Under the pieces are notes generated by a model. It had not been told where the DNA came from, made no database searches, and worked only from the letters and a program-made list of their open reading frames with translations. Both the position numbers and the translations under genes were made by a program. Shown here piece after piece: positions 1-7,497 of a stretch of 52,012 nt of DNA. Numbering within the stretch: position 1 is the first letter of the stretch; every line of letters starts with the position of its first letter. Location: NCBI GenBank assembly GCA_023395615.1, contig JAEWYP010000051.1, positions 1-52,012 of the forward strand, written 5' to 3'. The DNA comes from Bacillota bacterium (GTDB lineage Bacteria; Bacillota; Clostridia; Christensenellales; Aristaeellaceae).

Positions 1-68
1 GCGACCTGTGGATACGTGTCGTAGAGAGTACCATCAAAATCCCAGATCAGGTTGCGATAAATTGGCAT
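1..68 (-). CDS. HAD-superfamily hydrolase, N-terminal fragment (cut by window edge)
   Basis: Only the first 22 codons lie in the window. They read MPIYRNLIWDFDGTLYDTYP, which contains the HAD motif I (DxDGT), where the first Asp is the nucleophile of phosphatases and phosphoglycolate/beta-phosphoglucomutase-like enzymes. The ATG overlaps the stop codon of the upstream CNNM gene (TGATG), so the two are translationally coupled. The substrate cannot be told from this fragment. Confidence 0.75.
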   Translation of the reverse strand, partial: MPIYRNLIWDFDGTLYDTYPQV

Positions 69-1417
69 CAGCGGTTCTCCTCGGGCGACTCCGGCTCCTG
101 AGAGGGGAGGATCTTGCTGACCAGCGCCGATTCGATCCGGTGCTCATTAATATTTTCCACCTGAATGTGCAGGCCGTTGACATCCACAACCGGCTTAGAA
201 CCATCCTCCGGGATGGTGGAGAAGCAGCTGAGGACCATGCCTCCGAGCGTGTCGTACTCTTCGTCCAGAGGCAGCTCCATATCCAGCGTTTCCGCGAGGG
301 TTTCAAGATCAACCGAGCCTTCACAGCGCCACAGGTTCTCGCTGATCTGTACGATTTCGCTTTCCTCGGCAGGATCAAATTCGTCGTAGATATTGCCCAC
401 GATCTCTTCCAGCAGGTCTTCCATAGTAACGATACCGCTCATACCGCCGTACTCGTCTACCACGATAGCCATATGTACTTTTCGTTTCTGCATATCGCGA
501 AAAAGCGTATCCGCCTGAACCGTTTCCGGAACCAGATAGGCGGGGCGCAGCAGCTCCCTCATTGGTTTGGGGGAATCATTCTGTGCGTTCAGCAGAAAAT
601 CGCGTGTATTCAATACGCCGACAATGTCGTCGACATCCTCGTCGTATACGGGGAAGCGGCTAAGGCCCGATTCCCGGATGGTCGTAAGGATTTCGTCAAA
701 CGTTTCGTCCACCTGAATGCTCACCACATCCATTCGGTGGATCATCACCGATTCGGCGGTCGTGTTGTTAAACTCAAAGATGTTTTCGATCATCGTGCGT
801 TCATCCTGCTGGATGGTGCCGCTTTCGCCGCCGATGTCAACCATCATGCGAATTTCTTCCTCGGTCACCTTATCGTTATTAGTGCCGGGATGAATATGGA
901 AAAGGCGCAGCATCAGGTTGGTGCTGCCAGACAGCAACCGGACCACAGGCCGAAAAAACTTTTGTGCAAAAACGATCACGCCACAGCTGAACCTCGCGAC
1001 TTTTTCGGGATTCTGCATGGCAATCCGTTTGGGGGTAAGCTCGCCCAGCACCAGCGTGAAATAGCTGAGCACCAGCGTGATAAAGATCAGGCACAGGGTA
1101 TTGAGCGTTTCATGAGAAAAAAACGTCCAGCCGGCGGCGTACAGAGCCTGGGAAAGACGGGATGCGAAACTGTCCGCTGCCAGGGCGCTGGCCAGGAAAC
1201 CGCTTAAGGTGATGCAAACCTGAATGGTGGAGAGAAAGTCGTTGGGGGACTCGGCAAGCTTCAGCATGACGGCAGCCTTTTTATCGCCGTCCTCGGCAAG
1301 CTTACGGACTTTGTTGTCGTTTAACGATATGACGGCAATCTCCGTCGCAGCGAAAAATGCGTTGATAAGAATCAGGATAAACTGAACCAGTAATTGACCG
1401 CCTATCGGGTCGTCCAA
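68..1417 (-). CDS. CNNM/HlyC-family membrane protein with CBS pair and CorC domain
   Basis: A 449-residue protein of the hemolysin C / CNNM (TlyC, YhdP-like) family, thought to take part in divalent cation (Mg2+ or Co2+) efflux or homeostasis at the cytoplasmic membrane. The N-terminal ~190 residues form the DUF21 membrane domain (several hydrophobic segments, e.g. residues 8-32, and around 90-130). A pair of CBS domains spans about 205-325, including the stretch ending in VDEYGGMSGIVTMEDLLEEI typical of the family. A C-terminal CorC/HlyC transporter-associated domain spans about 345-430. Length is normal. The start is TTG at 1417, chosen because AGGAGGG sits about 7 nt upstream and no ATG fits. 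It overlaps the HAD gene downstream by one base. 'Hemolysin' is a historical name; no toxicity should be assumed. Confidence 0.9.
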   Translation of the reverse strand: MDDPIGGQLLVQFILILINAFFAATEIAVISLNDNKVRKLAEDGDKKAAVMLKLAESPNDFLSTIQVCITLSGFLASALAADSFASRLSQALYAAGWTFFSHETLNTLCLIFITLVLSYFTLVLGELTPKRIAMQNPEKVARFSCGVIVFAQKFFRPVVRLLSGSTNLMLRLFHIHPGTNNDKVTEEEIRMMVDIGGESGTIQQDERTMIENIFEFNNTTAESVMIHRMDVVSIQVDETFDEILTTIRESGLSRFPVYDEDVDDIVGVLNTRDFLLNAQNDSPKPMRELLRPAYLVPETVQADTLFRDMQKRKVHMAIVVDEYGGMSGIVTMEDLLEEIVGNIYDEFDPAEESEIVQISENLWRCEGSVDLETLAETLDMELPLDEEYDTLGGMVLSCFSTIPEDGSKPVVDVNGLHIQVENINEHRIESALVSKILPSQEPESPEENR

Positions 1418-1469
1418 AGAAAAACCCTCCTCGTATACGTTCCATCGGTACTGAAAACCGACACTCTTT

Positions 1470-1506
1470 ATTATAACATATCCTCAAACATTTTGCATCC
1501 TCAAAC
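1470..1506 (-). promoter_or_regulatory. Promoter region of the CNNM gene with a repeated 10-mer
   Basis: On the minus strand a TATAAT -10 hexamer lies at 1470-1475, about 50 nt upstream of the TTG start. Just upstream of it the 10-mer GTTTGAGGAT occurs twice (plus-strand coordinates 1480-1489 and 1497-1506), 17 bp apart start to start. No good -35 hexamer is visible at the usual distance, which would fit an activator-dependent promoter, though this is inference. Confidence 0.4.
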
Positions 1507-1619
1507 CGCATCTCATCTGTCCTGATAAATAATGCAGCGTTTCACCGCGTAGAAGATGGTGTATTGAAACGAAAGCGCCGTTTGGAAAAGCGCAAACCAG
1601 ACACGCAAAGGAGAAACGC

Positions 1620-2087
1620 ATGAAAAAGAGTTTGATCCCATTTGTACTGGCCGGCATCCTCTGCCTTTCGGCGTTCGGCGCATTTGCCGATACGGTATCC
1701 CCGCCCAAAGTGCCGGACCTAATCATAACGGAGAATGCGTTTGTATTCCAGCTGATGCAGATGGAGAAGAACCCGGAGGAATATCAGGGGAAAACGATCC
1801 GGCTGGAAGGGCTTTTCGGTACGTTCCACGACGGAGTGGGGGAGAGCGGCACCGATGAGTACAAGGTATACCGTTACTATCCGGGTGATTGCTGCTCAGC
1901 CTACGATATCGGGCTGGAAGTGCGCTGGCCGACGGACTTGGCGGAAACATATCCTGCGGACGGCGCGTGGGTGCAGGCTGAAGGAACGCTGACTCCCTTT
2001 ACAATCGGAGGCACGACCTACTTATATGTAACGCTTTCTTCGCTGGAAACCATCGACCAGGCCGGAGAAATACTCGTATTGAATTAA
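1620..2087 (+). CDS. Small secreted protein resembling the DUF1980/YcgQ C-terminal domain
   Basis: A 155-residue protein with a clear signal peptide (Lys-rich start, hydrophobic 5-20, cleavage near AFA-D at 22-24) and no membrane segment after it, so it is probably exported. Start ATG is preceded by AAAGGAG. The mature part has a pattern I associate with the YcgQ/DUF1980 C-terminal beta-rich domain: YQGKTIRLEG, then an Arg-Tyr stretch and a CC pair in DCCSAYDIGLEV, then W..., WVQAEGTL. In Bacillus that family works with the permease YcgR and is linked to zinc limitation. Here there is no permease neighbour and no N-terminal membrane part. It stands alone between a divergent gene and a terminator. 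The family assignment is from memory of motifs and is tentative; a general tRNA_anti/OB-like lipocalin fold is the alternative. Confidence 0.65.
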   Translation: MKKSLIPFVLAGILCLSAFGAFADTVSPPKVPDLIITENAFVFQLMQMEKNPEEYQGKTIRLEGLFGTFHDGVGESGTDEYKVYRYYPGDCCSAYDIGLEVRWPTDLAETYPADGAWVQAEGTLTPFTIGGTTYLYVTLSSLETIDQAGEILVLN

Positions 2088-2100
2088 CGCGCATCAATAA

Positions 2101-2137
2101 GGGAGGTTGCCGGTTTTCGGCCAACCTCCCCGTTTTT
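2101..2137 (+). terminator. Rho-independent terminator after the secreted protein
   Basis: GGGAGGTTG pairs with CAACCTCCC around a GC-rich loop, followed by CGTTTTT. It lies 14 nt after the stop codon. On the other strand it could also end the phoR transcript, but the U-run there is poor. Confidence 0.85.
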
Positions 2138-2139
2138 AC

Positions 2140-3795
2140 TCAGGCATTTTCTTTCTGTACCGGGAAAAGCAGGGTGATGGTGGTTCCCTGATCCGGTTTG
2201 CTATCCAGCGTAATTTCCGCCCCGTGCAGCTGTGCCCCGTGTTTGACGATGCTCAACCCCAGACCGGTACCTCCTGTTTCCTTGCTGCGGCTCTTGTCTA
2301 CCCGGTAAAACCGCTCAAACACATGTGGCTGGTGCTCTTCCGGGATGCCTACACCCGTGTCCCGTACGGTGAATTTCGGTTTGTTATCTTCCATCTCAAC
2401 GGTAACGAATACGCGACCGTTTCGCTTGTTATACTTGATCGCATTGTCAATCAGGTTGACCACGATCTCCTCCAGCAGGGTGCGATCCCCCTGAACGACG
2501 GCACTTTCACCTTCCACCAAAACGGTAACGCCCAGCTTATCGGCGATATCGCTCATTTTGGCCGCACAGGATTGTGCCAGAAGCAGCAGGTCGATGGGCT
2601 GTTTTTCGCCTACGGCGCCTTCGTCCAGCTTGGAAAGGCGGATAATATCTTCGATCAGCGATAACATTCGCTTGCTTTCCTGCTGGATTTTCCCGGCTAG
2701 TACGGAAGTATCCTCCGGCTTAGCCAACCCGGTTGCCAGCAGTTCGGCATAACCGCTGATGGTGGTAAGCGGCGTGCGCAGCTCATGGCTTACGTTAGCG
2801 CTGAACTGGCGGCGGTTTTGCTCTGCAGTACGTTCTTCGGTTACATCCTGTAAAAGGAGCACCATCCCCAAATCCTCGCCTGCGAGGCTGGCGGATACGC
2901 GATAAATCCGGCCCAGAGCGTTCAGCTCGCCAACGCCGCCGTTTTCTTTAAGCAACCGCATCAGCGTTTCGTGCCGATTGATTTCCGGCAGGGGTTTACC
3001 GGAGAGGTCCTCGTTTTCCTGAGCACCGAGGATGCGGGCGGCGGCGGGGTTAACCGCCAGAACGCGATGCTGTTCGTCCAACACCACCAGCCCCTCCCGA
3101 AGGCTGTTCAGAATGGTGTTCAACTCCGCCTGCTGGCGTTGCAGATTGTGCATCTGTGAGGCGATCCTTCGGTTTTGCGCATCCATCCGGCGTAACATCG
3201 GCGCAAGCTCTTCATATACGTCGCTTTGCAGAGGGTGATCCAGATCAATCGCGTTAAAAGGCTTAATTAACGATTTGGTTAACGGTCTGGCCAATTGAGA
3301 AGCAATCAGCGCGCTGATCAGCAAGCCGAGCGCCAGCCAGCCAATTGTGCCCTGCAGCAGGGAAAGCACGTTTTTCTGCGTGCCCGCCACGCGAAGAATC
3401 TGCCCGTTTTCAAGCTTTCGGGCCAGATAAACGCTGGTCTCGTCCAGCGTCGTGCTGTTACGGCTGGACCAGCCCGTTCCGGTACGGATTGCGTCCGCAA
3501 CCTCGGTACGGGTGAGGTGATTCTCCATCTGCGAGGCGTTTGCTTCGTTATCGTAGAGCACGGTTCCGTCTGTGTCGATCAACGTAACCCGGTCTATGAA
3601 AACGCCGTTTTGCAGGAAAACCACCTTGTCTGCCTGATCGTCCAGCAACGATGCAAGCGTATCGGAGGCTTCGATCAGCTGGCTGTGAAGTTGCTGGTTA
3701 AAAAAAACGTACATGCCTCCTGTGAACAACACACACAGCAGCAGCGCGATGGATACCGCGAAACCGACTAAACTCCAGAATACTTTACTGCGCAT
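2140..3795 (-). CDS. phoR: PhoR-type sensor histidine kinase
   Basis: A 551-residue membrane histidine kinase, partner of the response regulator encoded just upstream. It has a first membrane segment (about 8-32), an extracytoplasmic region (33-147), a second membrane segment (149-168) and a HAMP-like linker. A PAS domain follows (about 225-325, with the GLVVLD and NPAAARILG motifs), then HisKA with the phospho-acceptor His337 in SHELRTPLTT, and HATPase_c with N (NLIDNAIKYN), G1 (DTGVGI), F (FERFYR) and G2 (GTGLGLSIV) boxes. Context with phoU and pstB makes phosphate sensing the likely role. PhoR kinases usually sense through the Pst complex and PhoU rather than binding phosphate directly. 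Its start overlaps the regulator gene by 11 nt. Last gene of the operon. Confidence 0.93.
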   Translation of the reverse strand: MRSKVFWSLVGFAVSIALLLCVLFTGGMYVFFNQQLHSQLIEASDTLASLLDDQADKVVFLQNGVFIDRVTLIDTDGTVLYDNEANASQMENHLTRTEVADAIRTGTGWSSRNSTTLDETSVYLARKLENGQILRVAGTQKNVLSLLQGTIGWLALGLLISALIASQLARPLTKSLIKPFNAIDLDHPLQSDVYEELAPMLRRMDAQNRRIASQMHNLQRQQAELNTILNSLREGLVVLDEQHRVLAVNPAAARILGAQENEDLSGKPLPEINRHETLMRLLKENGGVGELNALGRIYRVSASLAGEDLGMVLLLQDVTEERTAEQNRRQFSANVSHELRTPLTTISGYAELLATGLAKPEDTSVLAGKIQQESKRMLSLIEDIIRLSKLDEGAVGEKQPIDLLLLAQSCAAKMSDIADKLGVTVLVEGESAVVQGDRTLLEEIVVNLIDNAIKYNKRNGRVFVTVEMEDNKPKFTVRDTGVGIPEEHQPHVFERFYRVDKSRSKETGGTGLGLSIVKHGAQLHGAEITLDSKPDQGTTITLLFPVQKENA

Positions 3796-4465
3796 GCGCG
3801 TCCTCCAGTTTATAACCTACGCCCCGAACCGTGAGGATCATATCGCCGCAGGCGCCAAGCTTTTGACGGAGAGAACGGATATGCACATCCACGGTGCGGG
3901 TATCTCCGGCAAAACCGAGGCCCCATACGTCGTCCAGCAACACTTCGCGCGTGACCGCTTTTCCGGTATGCACCATCAGAAAGGACAAGAGCTCAAATTC
4001 CATATGCGTTAAAATAATGTTATCATCCGCGGCAAGCACCAGATGGCGCTCGCGATCCAGCGTAAGCCGACCCACGGTAAGTACCTGCGGGGGTTTGGCC
4101 TCCTGGCTGCGGCGCAGCAATGCGCGTACCCGAGCCAGCAGTTCCATAATGCCGAAGGGCTTGGTGAGATAATCGTCCGCGCCGGCGTCCAGACCGCGTA
4201 CCTTATCCATCTCCGCCCCTTTGGCCGTAACCAGAATCACGGGAAGACGCTTGGTGCGCGGATCGCGCCGCAAGCCCTGCAGAAGGCTGACGCCATCCTC
4301 GCCGGGCAGCATTACATCCAGCAGGACCAGTGCAGGCACTGTTCTCTCCAGCGCGGCACGAAAAGCGGCCGTGGTTGGAAATCCCTCCGCTTCCAACCCG
4401 GCTTGCCGGAGTGCGTACAGCTCCAGCTCGCGAACGCCGTCGTCGTCTTCCACAACGTGAATCAT
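3785..4465 (-). CDS. phoB: PhoB/PhoP-type response regulator
   Basis: A 226-residue OmpR/PhoB-class regulator. The receiver domain (1-120) has the acidic pocket DDD at 7-9, the phospho-acceptor Asp50 (LLDVMLPGEDG) and the conserved Thr/Lys (VTAKGA, KPF). The C-terminal winged-helix DNA-binding domain (about 128-224) contains the recognition helix region TRTVDVHIRSLRQKLG. It is translationally coupled to phoU by an ATGA overlap and to phoR by an 11-nt overlap. It should bind Pho boxes; candidate boxes lie upstream of pstB. PhoP is the name used in Bacillus; the orthology is by context and class. Confidence 0.93.
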   Translation of the reverse strand: MIHVVEDDDGVRELELYALRQAGLEAEGFPTTAAFRAALERTVPALVLLDVMLPGEDGVSLLQGLRRDPRTKRLPVILVTAKGAEMDKVRGLDAGADDYLTKPFGIMELLARVRALLRRSQEAKPPQVLTVGRLTLDRERHLVLAADDNIILTHMEFELLSFLMVHTGKAVTREVLLDDVWGLGFAGDTRTVDVHIRSLRQKLGACGDMILTVRGVGYKLEDAHAQ

Positions 4466-5115
4466 TGAAGCACTTCCCCTTTATAGATTCCCGTAACGGA
4501 GTATTCCACCCATTCGGCAATGTTGGTGGCATGGTCGCCGATCCGCTCGAAATATTTAGCAATCATCAGCAGATCCAGCGCTTCGCTGCCGCGGGAAGAA
4601 TCGGCTTTGAGCAGTTCGATCAACTCCCGTTTCACGTCTACAAACAGTTCGTCTACCGTATCGTCGCTGGCGATGACCGCACGGGCCAACTGAACGTCCT
4701 GACGAACGTACGCGTCGATGGCGCGGTGAACCATTTCAATCGCTGCGCGGGACATGGCGCCGAAGTGTTCCGGTTGCATGGCTGCGGAATAATCCATAAA
4801 AGTAACGATCTCACTGATGTCGGCGGCATGGTCGCCGATCCGCTCCATATCCGTTATCATTTTCAGCGCGGAGGACACAACCCGCAGGTCGTGTGCCACG
4901 GGCTGCCGCGTTAACAGCATCCTCAGGCACAGGCTTTCGATTTCACGCTCTTTACGATCCACACGGGAATCCGCTTCAATAATTTCTCGCGCTTTGGGCA
5001 GGTTGGCAGTCTGGAGTGCGTCGCACGCGTTTTCGATGGTTGTTTCGATCATGGCTCCCATTTCGATCATCTGCGCGTTGAGGATGTCCACCTGCTCGTC
5101 GAAACGGTTTTTCAT
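4462..5115 (-). CDS. phoU: Phosphate signalling protein PhoU
   Basis: A 217-residue protein with the two tandem three-helix PhoU repeats (about 1-105 and 110-215). Acidic metal-binding motifs E/DxxxD sit in each half (MERIGDHAADISE and FERIGDHATNIAEW). PhoU links the Pst transporter to the PhoR kinase and dampens it when phosphate is sufficient. The start is the ATG that overlaps the pstB stop codon (TGATG), with GGGGAGG about 8 nt upstream; a TTG one codon earlier is possible but too close to the Shine-Dalgarno sequence. Length is normal. Confidence 0.95.
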   Translation of the reverse strand: MKNRFDEQVDILNAQMIEMGAMIETTIENACDALQTANLPKAREIIEADSRVDRKEREIESLCLRMLLTRQPVAHDLRVVSSALKMITDMERIGDHAADISEIVTFMDYSAAMQPEHFGAMSRAAIEMVHRAIDAYVRQDVQLARAVIASDDTVDELFVDVKRELIELLKADSSRGSEALDLLMIAKYFERIGDHATNIAEWVEYSVTGIYKGEVLQ

Positions 5116-5864
5116 CAACCAAACCTCCCCGTGATATAATCCTCGGTGCGCTTATCCACCGGCATGGAGAACAATTTTTCCGTATCTCCGTATTCCACTA
5201 CTTCACCCAACAGAAAGAATGCGGTACAGTCGCTTACGCGTACGGCCTGCTGCATATTATGGGTGACCATCACCAGCGTGTAATCTTTCTTCAGCTGCAG
5301 GGCCAGCTCCTCAATTTTCGCGGTGGAGATGGGGTCCAGTGCGCTGGTGGGTTCGTCCATCAGCAGCACTTCGGGCTGCACGGCCAGCGCGCGGGCGATA
5401 CACAACCGCTGTTGCTGACCGCCGGACAGGCCCAGGGCGCTTTTATGCAGTCGATCTTTTAACTCGTCCCAGATTGCCGCATCCACCAGTGATTTTTCCA
5501 CGATTTCGTCCAGCATGGCCTTTCGGCGCATTCCGTGCGTACGGGGACCGTAGGCGACGTTGTCGTAAACGCTCATGGGAAAGGGATTCGGCTTCTGGAA
5601 CACCATGCCGACGCGTTTGCGCAGCAGGTTAACGTCCATGTTGCTATAAATATCTTCGCCATCCAAAGCGACGCTTCCTGTTATATGGCAGCCGGGAACT
5701 AAATCATTCATGCGGTTCAGGGTTTTGAGCAGCGTGGATTTTCCGCAGCCCGAGGGGCCGATGAATGCCGTAATCCTGTTTTCACCGATCGACAGGTTTA
5801 CGTTCTTCAATGCGTGAAAATCGTCGTAGTACAGGTTAAGCTCCTTGATTTCAATCTTGCTCAT
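5115..5864 (-). CDS. pstB: Phosphate ABC transporter ATP-binding protein PstB
   Basis: A 249-residue ABC ATPase with Walker A GPSGCGKST (about 35-43), Q-loop, signature LSGGQQQRLCIARAL, Walker B LLMDEPTSALDP and H-loop VTHNM. The PstB-specific features LKTLNRMNDLVPG and MVFQKPNPFPMSVYDNV are clear. It energises high-affinity phosphate import with PstC/PstA, none of which is recognisable as an intact gene in the window. The gene is followed directly by phoU, phoB and phoR, all overlapping, so the operon is a signalling unit. Start ATG has AAGGAG just upstream. Confidence 0.96.
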   Translation of the reverse strand: MSKIEIKELNLYYDDFHALKNVNLSIGENRITAFIGPSGCGKSTLLKTLNRMNDLVPGCHITGSVALDGEDIYSNMDVNLLRKRVGMVFQKPNPFPMSVYDNVAYGPRTHGMRRKAMLDEIVEKSLVDAAIWDELKDRLHKSALGLSGGQQQRLCIARALAVQPEVLLMDEPTSALDPISTAKIEELALQLKKDYTLVMVTHNMQQAVRVSDCTAFFLLGEVVEYGDTEKLFSMPVDKRTEDYITGRFG

Positions 5865-6104
5865 GAGTGCTCCTTCATCACGCCGCTAAAAATCATGCCG
5901 CGTTCCCGTTTGCCGTACGAGCAGGTCAAGTGCGATCAGCCCCGGTTTCGGCCCTTGCGCCGCGCTCATCCCCTCATACAAGAACAGGATATAAAAAGCG
6001 TGTAACGGGCGCGTATGCGGCATGTTAAATCCACGTAAAATTGCGCAAAGGCCGCAAACCGCGAAAAGTGGCGCACGCGGTTACTTTACGTTAAATTTAC
6101 AGGC
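5865..6104 (-). other. Intergenic region upstream of pstB; no intact gene
   Basis: 240 nt between the AraC gene and pstB. A short minus-strand reading frame ends exactly in an ATGA overlap with pstB, and another in this stretch encodes 44 residues ending in RHDF. Both are too short to identify, and a decayed pstA 3' end is only a guess. An inverted repeat AACCGCG/CGCGGTT (6057-6063 with 6076-6082) may end the AraC transcript, but no U-run follows. Candidate Pho boxes are listed separately. Confidence 0.4.
6021..6040 (-). promoter_or_regulatory. Candidate Pho box upstream of pstB
   Basis: On the minus strand the sequence reads TTTTACG-N4-TTTAACA, two near-identical heptamers with an 11-bp period, the spacing typical of PhoB/PhoP binding sites. 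A second related stretch with TTTAACG lies at about 6085-6100. Position about 160 nt upstream of the pstB start supports autoregulation of the cluster by its own response regulator. Visual match only. Confidence 0.4.
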
Positions 6105-7292
6105 TTACAATTCCCGGTACTGCCGTGGCGTATACCCCATAAACTGCTTGAACACCGCTGTAAAATGCCCTTGAGAGGAGAACTGGTAAAATGCCGCGAT
6201 ATCCGGAATGGAATCGTTGCCGTACCGCATAAAATGCGAGGCTTCTTCCACCCGACGGCGCAGGATAAAGCGGTGCAGGGCCTCTCCGGTTTCCTGCTTG
6301 AAGCGGCGGGAGAGGTAATCCGGGTGAACAAAAACAGCAGTGGCGATGGAGGCGGTATCCAGCGGCTCGGACAGGTGTTCGTCGATATAGGCGGAGGTCT
6401 GGCGGACCAGACGGGAGTAACGCTGTTTGCGCGTGCGCTCCACCCGGTCGATAAAGCGGAGGATAATCGCTTCCTCAATGGTGGACAGAAAGCGCAGGTC
6501 GTTTTGTTTTTCGATGGTCTGGATAAAGCTGTCGCTCATCGTGAAGGCTTCGTCGCTGGGCACCCCGCCTGTGATGGCCGCGCGGGTAAACAGCGTAACG
6601 GAGGCGATCAGCGAATTTTTAAGCGATCGTAGCGGCGTATCCGCAAGGGTTGCGCGCGTCAGCTTATTCAACTCTGCCAGCAGTTCCATGGCGTGCTCCC
6701 GGTTGCCGTGGATAATCTGGCGGGTAATCTCCTGCTCAAAAAAGTAAGGGGGATGCTGGAACATTGACATTCGGTTGCGGTAGGCGTTTTGATAGAAGCG
6801 CTGAGCGAGGTCCTCGTCGGTGGGTAAATCTGCCTGTGGCAGAACCGGTGGTGTTTCACCCAGAAAGGTACGCCGAAAAAACAGGCCGGTGTAATAAACG
6901 TTCATCTCGGAAAAACGGGGCAATGCCGAATAATGCGCGGTCAGCTGCTCCTGCTTGTCAAGCGGCAAGCGCAGGGAGCGTACCAGCTGCAGAAGGTCGC
7001 TGTGGATAAACGTATCGGCGCAGAAGGGGCCGCAAAGCAGCAGCTCGTCTGTTTCACAGGGCAGATATAAAAAACGTTCCGCGTAAGCGTTTTCCGCAAC
7101 GGTTGGTTCGCTTACGGCCGCATCAAGTTTCAACCCGGATAGTGGAAGGTTCTCCTCGCCAAGCATCGCACCGGTCAATTCTGGCTGCGCGGGCAGGGCG
7201 GAAACCAGATGACCCATGCGGTACCAGAAAACCGGCAGGCGGGTGGTATAATGAAAATAGCGCGCCCGCTGCGCGAGCTCATTTTCATCCAT
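6105..7292 (-). CDS. AraC-family transcriptional regulator
   Basis: A 395-residue regulator. The C-terminal ~100 residues hold two AraC-type helix-turn-helix motifs, including LDTASIATAVFVHPDYLSRR, then FKQETGE, and the signature region PDIAAFYQFSSQGHFTAVFK followed by GYTPRQYREL. The N-terminal ~280 residues are a mostly helical sensor region without a recognisable cupin. Start ATG at 7292 is chosen because AAGGAGCG precedes it; an upstream in-frame ATG would add 26 residues without a ribosome binding site. It is divergent from the sugar importer operon and is the obvious candidate regulator of it, with the disaccharide or a derivative as effector (inference). Confidence 0.88.
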   Translation of the reverse strand: MDENELAQRARYFHYTTRLPVFWYRMGHLVSALPAQPELTGAMLGEENLPLSGLKLDAAVSEPTVAENAYAERFLYLPCETDELLLCGPFCADTFIHSDLLQLVRSLRLPLDKQEQLTAHYSALPRFSEMNVYYTGLFFRRTFLGETPPVLPQADLPTDEDLAQRFYQNAYRNRMSMFQHPPYFFEQEITRQIIHGNREHAMELLAELNKLTRATLADTPLRSLKNSLIASVTLFTRAAITGGVPSDEAFTMSDSFIQTIEKQNDLRFLSTIEEAIILRFIDRVERTRKQRYSRLVRQTSAYIDEHLSEPLDTASIATAVFVHPDYLSRRFKQETGEALHRFILRRRVEEASHFMRYGNDSIPDIAAFYQFSSQGHFTAVFKQFMGYTPRQYREL

Positions 7293-7497
7293 TCGGATCG
7301 CTCCTTTCCCGAAGCGCATGGCACTATGGTGCGACCTTTTCGAGAGAAGATTCCAAAGGCAAGGGCACATATATCAGAATTATAGCATAAACAACAAAAA
7401 TATAGAATACGTATTCGTTGAAACAGAATATGATATCCATAGAAACCGGAGAGAAGAAACGATCTTCCGGAACAGAACGATTTTAGGAGGGAATACC
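7293..7497 (+). promoter_or_regulatory. Divergent control region between AraC regulator and sugar operon
   Basis: AT-rich 205-nt region. It contains the perfect 12-bp palindrome GAATACGTATTC at 7405-7416, a plausible operator. Possible -10 elements (TAGAAT at 7403-7408, TATGAT at 7429-7434) are near it, the first overlapping the palindrome. The binding-protein gene has GGAGGG 7 nt before its ATG. No -35 is convincing, which fits an activator-dependent AraC promoter. Confidence 0.45.

Noticed and set aside
8..1207. A 399-codon plus-strand frame opposite the CNNM gene
   Set aside because: Antisense shadow of a conserved gene; composition and lack of start signals argue against coding.
5865..6104. 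Reading the region as a decayed pstA 3' end
   Set aside because: The translated pieces are too short and I cannot align them to PstA; kept only as a question.
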